From the NCBI GenBank assembly GCA_030824805.1, contig JAPJRC010000077.1:1-9737 (forward strand): DNA of 9,737 bases, written 5' to 3'. The translations under genes were made by a program, and so were the position numbers. The stretch is from Micavibrio sp. Lineage in GTDB: Bacteria; Pseudomonadota; Alphaproteobacteria; Micavibrionales; Micavibrionaceae. Below the pieces are notes generated by a model that saw only the letters and a list, made by a program, of their open reading frames with translations, made no database searches and was not told the DNA's origin. Below are positions 6,523 to 9,737 of this stretch, in pieces (position 1 is the first letter of the stretch; each line of letters opens with the position of its first letter).

Positions 6523-7170
6523 AGAAGGCTGGGTTGCTATGGCGCGCTTGATGACGAAATCTTTGTGCTCCAGCTTAAAGCAGCCGTGATCGACATCGGC
6601 GACACCGATCATGCCTATCGGCGTAGCCATTCTTATCACTGTCTTCAGGCACACCTCGTCGGTGTTTTCTTTCCACAGACGTGTTTGATAGCGTACGGAG
6701 CCGGATGCGGGATTGATGTCGGTCGACAACTGGCCGACAAAGCTCTTATCGCCGTAAAAATCAAAAGTGCGCGAAATGCGGCTGCCGCCGGATTGTTCCA
6801 GATCGGAAGGCGCTGCTTCTTGCCACTTGGCAGGCTCCGCGCCTGATTTGCATTCATGGCCTTTCACGTTGAACAGGTACTCCTGCGGCTCCTCGCCTTC
6901 ATGATCGTCCTTGGGGGTCAGAGTCCACGAACAGGCAACGCCAATGCTGTCATCATACAATCCCTGTTTGATCACAGGGCTTTTGTCGGCAACATCGAAT
7001 ATGTAACTACGAACCCTTAGGTTATCGTCATGCACGGCGACATCGGGTGTCGTGTGCGCAAAACCAACAAGCGCTTGCTTGGGCGGGGCTTCCATGGTGC
7101 CTCCCGTGGTAGCATTCCCGAGAACAAGCGTAAAACCGGCACCAGCCATGGCCATTTTAAGTATACCCAT
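6511..7170 (-). CDS. Predicted secreted protein of unknown function, four cysteines
   Basis: I do not recognise the family. The 219-residue protein starts with a short positively charged end and a hydrophobic stretch (MGILKMAMAGAGFTLVLG), consistent with a signal peptide cleaved near residues 20-26, so the mature protein is probably periplasmic or exported. The rest is hydrophilic with no further membrane segment and has exactly four cysteines, Cys80, Cys107, Cys174 and Cys197, which could form two disulfides. An acidic stretch (KDDHEGEEPQEY, about 87-98) and a beta-rich second half (for example RISRTFDFYGDKSFVGQL) are visible. The start is very well supported: AAGGAG at 7184-7179 lies eight bases before the ATG, the best ribosome binding site in the window. 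The gene faces away from nth and lies 50 bases upstream of the Ada-type gene. No lipoprotein Cys is present near the N-terminus. Confidence 0.8.
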   Translation of the reverse strand: MGILKMAMAGAGFTLVLGNATTGGTMEAPPKQALVGFAHTTPDVAVHDDNLRVRSYIFDVADKSPVIKQGLYDDSIGVACSWTLTPKDDHEGEEPQEYLFNVKGHECKSGAEPAKWQEAAPSDLEQSGGSRISRTFDFYGDKSFVGQLSTDINPASGSVRYQTRLWKENTDEVCLKTVIRMATPIGMIGVADVDHGCFKLEHKDFVIKRAIATQPSITA

Positions 7171-7296
7171 ATCCCTAACTCCTTGTTGCTAATATAAAGA
7201 ACCTCTTATGCATTATTTGCAATACAAATTTGCGCACAGGTTATGGCCTTTTGAATTTTCCTTTCGCATCCGTAATTTAGGCTGTAGAAAAACTGC
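7171..7296. promoter_or_regulatory. Divergent promoter region between the secreted-protein gene and nth
   Basis: This 126-base AT-rich region separates two genes that read outward. On the + strand TTGAAT (7251-7256) and TAATTT (7273-7278) are 16 bases apart and could serve nth, leaving a leader of about a dozen bases and no ribosome binding site. On the minus strand TTGCAA (7222-7217) and TTTATA (7198-7193) are 18 bases apart and could serve the secreted-protein gene. A small inverted repeat, ATTTG/CAAAT at 7215-7229, lies near the second. All matches are weak; the divergent layout is the main argument. Confidence 0.4.
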
Positions 7297-7932
7297 ATGA
7301 CGAAGGACAAAATCCGGGAATTTTTCAAACGCCTGCACGCCACCAACCCCGAACCGAAGGGTGAACTGGAATGGACGAACCCGTTCACGTTGCTGGTCGC
7401 CGTTGCGTTGTCGGCGCAGGCAACGGATAAAAGCGTTAACAAAGCCACCCCCGCCCTTTTTGCCAAAGCCGACACACCGGAAAAGATGGTCAATCTGGGC
7501 GAAGACAAAATCCGTGAATACATAAAGACGATCGGGCTTTTCAATTCGAAGGCAAAAAACGTCTATGCGCTTTCAAAAATTCTGATCGACCAATATGGCG
7601 GCGAAGTGCCTGCGGACCGCGACGAACTCGTCAAGCTGCCTGGTGTCGGACGCAAAACAGCAAACGTAGTACTGAACATGGCGTTCGGCCAGCCGACCAT
7701 GGCCGTCGACACGCATGTCTTTCGTGTGTCGAACCGCACGGGTCTGGCACCCGGCGCCACTGTTGAAAAAGTCGAAGAAAAACTCGAGAAGGTCATTCCG
7801 CCCGAGTACATGATGCACGCGCATCACTGGCTGATCCTGCACGGACGCTACATATGTCTCGCACGCAAACCCGGCTGCCCTGAATGCCCCGTGAACGATC
7901 TCTGCGCGTTCAAGGAAAAAACCATAGCATGA
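7297..7932 (+). CDS. nth: Endonuclease III (DNA glycosylase/AP lyase)
   Basis: Base-excision repair enzyme that removes oxidised pyrimidines and cuts at abasic sites. The 211 residues are collinear with E. coli Nth, same length and without gaps. The helix-hairpin-helix motif LPGVGRKTA contains the catalytic Lys120, and Asp138 (in AVDTHVFRV) is the second catalytic residue. The iron-sulfur cluster cysteines are Cys187, Cys194, Cys197 and Cys203, at exactly the E. coli positions. LSAQATD at about 39-45 is the conserved N-terminal motif. There is no clear ribosome binding site before the ATG; the start is chosen because it gives the family's normal N-terminus. The stop overlaps the start of the next gene as ATGA, so the two are probably co-translated. 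Confidence 0.97.
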   Translation: MTKDKIREFFKRLHATNPEPKGELEWTNPFTLLVAVALSAQATDKSVNKATPALFAKADTPEKMVNLGEDKIREYIKTIGLFNSKAKNVYALSKILIDQYGGEVPADRDELVKLPGVGRKTANVVLNMAFGQPTMAVDTHVFRVSNRTGLAPGATVEKVEEKLEKVIPPEYMMHAHHWLILHGRYICLARKPGCPECPVNDLCAFKEKTIA

Positions 7933-8462
7933 AAAAACCATTCATAGTCATCGGCCTGCTTACATCAGCCTTAACCGTATTTTTGGGTATGCTTTATAAA
8001 ACGCTGCCTCCTGCTAAAGAAGCATTGCCTCAAAATATTACGGCAGACCACATTCTCATCGACAAATCAGACCGTACGCTCACGCTTTTAAAGGATGGCG
8101 CGATATTAAAAACGTATCCTGTTTCTTTGGGACGGGGCGGTATGGAACCGAAACAAAAGGAAGGCGACAAGAAAACTCCTGAAGGCCGCTACATAATTGA
8201 TCGACGCAACGCAAAAAGCAGTTACTACCGTTCGCTGCACATAAGCTATCCCGATGCAGAGGATTTAAAGCGTGCCGAAAAAGAAAATGTAAATGCTGGC
8301 AGCGACATAATGGTACACGGATTGCGCAATGGCGCGGGAATTCTAGGCCGTTTCCATCTCCTAATGGACTGGACACAAGGTTGTATCGCCGTCACAAACG
8401 CAGAAATGGATGAATTGTGGCGTGCAATTCCCGATGGAACATCTATAGAGCTCAGACAATAA
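7929..8462 (+). CDS. L,D-transpeptidase family protein (YkuD domain), membrane-anchored
   Basis: Envelope enzyme of the YkuD/ErfK family, which acts through a cysteine on peptidoglycan peptides: making 3-3 crosslinks, attaching lipoproteins, or, in the YafK/DpaA branch, releasing them. From the ATG at 7929 the protein has 177 residues. Residues 1-22 are a short basic start plus a hydrophobic stretch without a clear cleavage site, so it may be a signal anchor facing the periplasm. The YkuD domain covers about 40-175, with His130-Gly131 and the catalytic motif TQGCIAVTN containing Cys152. The usual Arg two places after the Cys in classical members is replaced (CIAV rather than CIRV), as in YafK-like members. 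The frame is open back to GTG 7884, but the inner ATG is preferred because it begins the hydrophobic leader and overlaps the nth stop (ATGA); AAGGA at 7912-7916 lies 12 bases upstream. Crosslinking versus cleaving activity cannot be decided here. Confidence 0.88.
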   Translation: MKKPFIVIGLLTSALTVFLGMLYKTLPPAKEALPQNITADHILIDKSDRTLTLLKDGAILKTYPVSLGRGGMEPKQKEGDKKTPEGRYIIDRRNAKSSYYRSLHISYPDAEDLKRAEKENVNAGSDIMVHGLRNGAGILGRFHLLMDWTQGCIAVTNAEMDELWRAIPDGTSIELRQ

Positions 8463-8490
8463 AAAAACCGGACATTTCTGTCCGGTTTTT
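8463..8490. terminator. Bidirectional intrinsic terminator
   Basis: AAAAACCGGACA (8463-8474) pairs perfectly with TGTCCGGTTTTT (8479-8490) around TTTC, giving a 12-base-pair stem with a GC-rich core. A T run ends it on the + strand and a run of seven A (8461-8467) gives a T run on the minus strand. It begins directly after the stop of the L,D-transpeptidase gene and lies about 20 bases beyond the bactofilin stop, so it can end both converging transcripts. Confidence 0.92.
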
Positions 8491-8509
8491 AATTCGTATC
8501 GCGAACCGA

Positions 8510-9373
8510 TTACTCGGCGGCAACAGCCTTGCCTTCAAAAGGAAGTTCTGCGCCGTAGTCCGTGGACTTGCGGGCTTTCGTTTCCGTTTTGCGGCTCGCC
8601 GTTGTTTTGGCGTCCAGCGGGGAGAGTTTACCATCGATGTTGGAGCCGGCTTCGATCGCCAGTTCTTTGTATGTGATGGAACCCGTGATGGAACCCGAAG
8701 CTTTAACCGTGAGACGGCCACGAACCGTCAGGTCGCCTTCGAAGCGGCCGGCGATTGTTGCTTCATCGATATCAACGGTGCCGAAGTAAGCGCCGGCTTC
8801 CGCGATTTCGAGAACCGAAGCGCCTTTCAGGGCAGCTTCAACCGTACCTTCTACAACCAGATGGTCGCAGGACTCGATTTCGCCGGAGAGCGTGATGCCC
8901 TGACCGATATACAGCTTGCGGCCCGATGCCGGGTCGTTTGCCGTGGAAGCGCTCGTTTGACCGAACGTCGATGCGCCCGGGTAAGCGCCCGGATATGCGC
9001 CAGGAACGCGGCCTGCGATCGGCGGTTGACCGGGGCGGGAGAATACACCGCCCGGAATGTCGATGCGGGAAGGCGCGGAGTCTTTGGACTCTGATTTGTT
9101 GTCGAGGTCAGAGGGGGTCATTTGAGTGTCCTTTTCTTCTTGGTAGAGAGTAGATTCATAAACATAAAACTGGTTTTCGGTCAATGGCTGGCTTTGGTTT
9201 GCGACCGGCGCCTTGGTCGTTGCCTGCACCGCTTCGTTGCGGGCGTAACGTTCGACGGCTGACTGCTCGATCATTTTCGTCTGGTACTGGAACGTTTGCT
9301 GTTCTGGCTGTTGTTGCGTTTCTACGCTTTGTTTAGGGGCAGTTTCGGGGGCATTATTCGTCCGGTGAAACAT
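8510..9373 (-). CDS. Bactofilin family protein with long N-terminal extension
   Basis: Bactofilins are bacterial cytoskeletal proteins that self-assemble into filaments through a right-handed beta-helix and often organise cell-wall or polar functions. The bactofilin domain covers about residues 152-252, starting YIGQGITLSGEI and showing the repeated short Gly-containing beta strands (VVEGTVEA, ATIAGRFEGDLTVRG, GSITGSIT). A basic tail (about 258-272) follows. Residues 1-150 are disordered-looking, rich in Gln, Thr, Pro and Ala, with a GAYPGAYPGA repeat at about 125-134. From the outer ATG at 9373 the protein has 287 residues, longer than most bactofilins; GGAG lies 11 bases upstream. An inner ATG at 9121 (residue 85) has a better ribosome binding site and gives 203 residues. 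I keep the outer start because the frame is open and protein-like throughout and MFHR resembles common bactofilin beginnings. Envelope and DNA-repair genes surround it; the terminator at 8463-8490 follows. Confidence 0.88.
   Translation of the reverse strand: MFHRTNNAPETAPKQSVETQQQPEQQTFQYQTKMIEQSAVERYARNEAVQATTKAPVANQSQPLTENQFYVYESTLYQEEKDTQMTPSDLDNKSESKDSAPSRIDIPGGVFSRPGQPPIAGRVPGAYPGAYPGASTFGQTSASTANDPASGRKLYIGQGITLSGEIESCDHLVVEGTVEAALKGASVLEIAEAGAYFGTVDIDEATIAGRFEGDLTVRGRLTVKASGSITGSITYKELAIEAGSNIDGKLSPLDAKTTASRKTETKARKSTDYGAELPFEGKAVAAE
8674..8697. repeat. Exact 12-base tandem duplication in the bactofilin gene
   Basis: GTGATGGAACCC occurs twice back to back (8674-8685 and 8686-8697). 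On the coding strand each unit encodes Gly-Ser-Ile-Thr, within the beta-helix domain, so it adds a four-residue unit to one turn of the repeat structure. Confidence 0.85.
8973..8996. repeat. Imperfect 12-base tandem repeat encoding GAYP twice
   Basis: Two adjacent 12-base units, GCGCCCGGGTAA (8973-8984) and GCGCCCGGATAT (8985-8996), followed by a partial third unit, encode GAYPGAYPGA in the low-complexity linker before the bactofilin domain. It resembles a small duplication in a disordered region. Confidence 0.75.
9129..9133 (-). promoter_or_regulatory. Internal ribosome binding site of the bactofilin gene
   Basis: AAGGA on the minus strand lies exactly seven bases before an in-frame ATG at 9121-9119 (Met85). 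This is a better-placed site than the one before the outer ATG at 9373. It either marks the true start, giving a 203-residue protein, or allows a second shorter product. Confidence 0.5.
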
Positions 9374-9510
9374 ATTCTCTCTCGCTCCAAAGTAAGGTCA
9401 GACCATCGGCGCGGATACACCGAGCGGCGCGTCCTTGAAACCGTAAGCCTTGATTGATGAAAAAACGCTAACATGCGGATTTAACACGCACAACCCGCTA
9501 AACAACTTAC

Positions 9511-9526
9511 TAACAGAAATTTGTTA
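9511..9526. repeat. Inverted repeat TAACA/TGTTA
   Basis: TAACA (9511-9515) and TGTTA (9522-9526) are inverted around six bases, GAAATT. The layout resembles a small operator upstream of the bactofilin gene. It may be chance in AT-rich DNA. Confidence 0.3.
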
Positions 9527-9564
9527 ACACACTGATTTTTAAAAGAATTAATAACATGCGGCAA

Positions 9565-9573
9565 TGTGAATAA
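9565..9573 (-). promoter_or_regulatory. Single perfect match to the DnaA box consensus
   Basis: On the minus strand 9573-9565 reads TTATTCACA, which fits the DnaA box TTATNCACA at every fixed position. It lies between two of the CATGCGG copies. Only one such box was found here, and a single 9-mer is not rare by chance, so an origin is not claimed; DnaA-linked regulation is possible. Confidence 0.35.
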
Positions 9574-9622
9574 CTGCATGCGGGACTGAAAAGATTGGAC
9601 GCAATATCAGGAATATTTTTTA

Positions 9623-9660
9623 GCCGTTTGATTTCATTGGAAGAGTTTAAATCAAGCGGC
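9623..9660 (-). promoter_or_regulatory. Long stem-loop directly after the uvrC stop
   Basis: GCCGTTTGATTT (9623-9634) pairs over 12 positions with AAATCAAGCGGC (9649-9660), with a single G-U or C-A position depending on the strand, around a 14-base loop. On the minus strand it starts one base after the uvrC stop codon. There is no T run beyond it on that strand (the sequence is A-rich), so it is more likely a 3' stabiliser or an inefficient terminator than a classical intrinsic terminator. Confidence 0.55.
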
Positions 9661-9661
9661 A

Positions 9662-9737
9662 TCATTCATTAAAAAACGCGAAGATTTTTTCCGCCTGCGC
9701 GCGTGAAATACCCTCCACCTTGAGCAGGTCTTCGACC
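9662..9737 (-). CDS. uvrC: UvrABC excinuclease subunit C, C-terminal end (partial)
   Basis: Only the last 24 codons and the stop are inside the window; the gene continues beyond position 9737. The translated end, VEDLLKVEGISRAQAEKIF followed by AFFNE, is a helix-hairpin-helix of the kind that closes UvrC, comparable to the E. coli UvrC end with VPGISQGLAEKIF. UvrC makes the two incisions around a lesion in nucleotide excision repair, and this motif binds DNA for the 5' cut. Other proteins with a terminal helix-hairpin-helix cannot be fully excluded from so short a piece, but the wording and the end position fit UvrC best. Confidence 0.78.
   Translation of the reverse strand, partial: VEDLLKVEGISRAQAEKIFAFFNE

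Larger units (their letters stand above)
9469..9583 (+). repeat. Three direct copies of CATGCGG (two as TAACATGCGG)
   Basis: TAACATGCGG is found exactly at 9469-9478 and 9552-9561, and a related TAACTGCATGCGG at 9571-9583. The shared CATGCGG starts at 9472, 9555 and 9577, so the spacings are 83 and 22 bases, close to eight and two turns of B-DNA. All are in the same orientation in front of the bactofilin gene, which would suit a regulator's binding sites. No known regulator is recognised from the motif. Confidence 0.5.
9374..9661. other. 288-base AT-rich intergenic region between uvrC and the bactofilin gene
   Basis: No convincing open reading frame or RNA gene is seen here. The stretch 9430-9660 is clearly more AT-rich than the genes around it. 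It holds the 3' hairpin of the uvrC message (9623-9660), three same-strand copies of CATGCGG, an inverted repeat, one perfect DnaA-box match, and presumably the bactofilin promoter. A possible minus-strand promoter is TTGCCG (9564-9559) with TAAAAA 17 bases on (9541-9536), but the match is modest. Confidence 0.6.

Noticed and set aside
7884..7928. Upstream GTG start adding 15 residues to the L,D-transpeptidase protein
   Set aside because: The added residues are charged and would precede the hydrophobic leader; the ATG at 7929 overlaps the nth stop and gives a normal signal/anchor start.
8417..9094. A 225-codon + strand frame running from the L,D-transpeptidase gene into the bactofilin gene
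   Set aside because: It starts inside one gene, crosses the strong terminator at 8463-8490 and lies opposite the bactofilin domain; Arg/Phe/Cys-rich shadow.
9480..9556. CtrA binding sites (TTAA-N7-TTAA)
   Set aside because: TTAA occurs at 9481, 9524, 9539 and 9548, but no pair has the required seven-base spacing.
9374..9661. Chromosome replication origin
   Set aside because: Only one DnaA box was found, with no box cluster and no usual origin neighbours such as dnaA, dnaN, hemE or parA/parB; kept only as a weak observation.

Overview
The window looks like an ordinary chromosomal region of a Gram-negative bacterium, most probably an alphaproteobacterium of moderate GC content. The DnaK and DnaJ sequences, a bactofilin gene, a nearby dapB and nth, and a compact gene layout support this. 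The genus cannot be named from this piece; a Micavibrio-like or other early-branching alphaproteobacterium would fit but is a guess. I see no insertion sequence, phage gene, CRISPR array, tRNA or rRNA.

Left part (1-5350, + strand): a tight five-gene string dnaK - dnaJ - class D beta-lactamase - hotdog acyl-CoA thioesterase - dapB. The only real internal gap is the 111 bases between dnaK and dnaJ, which hold a strong GAAA-capped hairpin. After that the genes are 1 base apart, 9 bases apart, and overlapping by 4 bases (ATGA). If the string is transcribed as one unit, heat-shock chaperones share a message with a periplasmic beta-lactamase and with an enzyme of the lysine/meso-diaminopimelate pathway. 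The dnaK leader holds two more stem-loops.

Middle part (5345-7170, - strand): reading leftward, a secreted protein of unknown function with four cysteines, then an Ada-type DNA alkylation repair protein (AraC-type helix-turn-helix plus methyltransferase, no N-terminal phosphotriester domain), then a 77-residue protein of unknown function whose end overlaps the end of dapB.

Right part (7171-8490, + strand): after a 126-base divergent promoter region comes nth (endonuclease III), overlapping by ATGA a membrane-anchored L,D-transpeptidase-family (YkuD) protein. A long A/T-flanked hairpin at 8463-8490 ends this unit and can act in both directions.

Far right (8510-9737, - strand): a bactofilin gene with an unusually long, Gln/Pro-rich N-terminal extension and a second internal start with a better ribosome binding site. 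Behind it is a 288-base AT-rich intergenic stretch with repeats and one perfect DnaA-box match, then the last 24 codons of what is very likely uvrC.

Two themes recur: cell envelope and peptidoglycan (beta-lactamase, DapB, L,D-transpeptidase, bactofilin) and DNA repair (Ada, Nth, UvrC). Most genes are recognisable housekeeping genes. The least explained items are the beta-lactamase joined to the chaperone operon, the secreted four-cysteine protein, the 77-residue protein, the two possible starts of the bactofilin, and the repeat-bearing intergenic region at 9374-9661.
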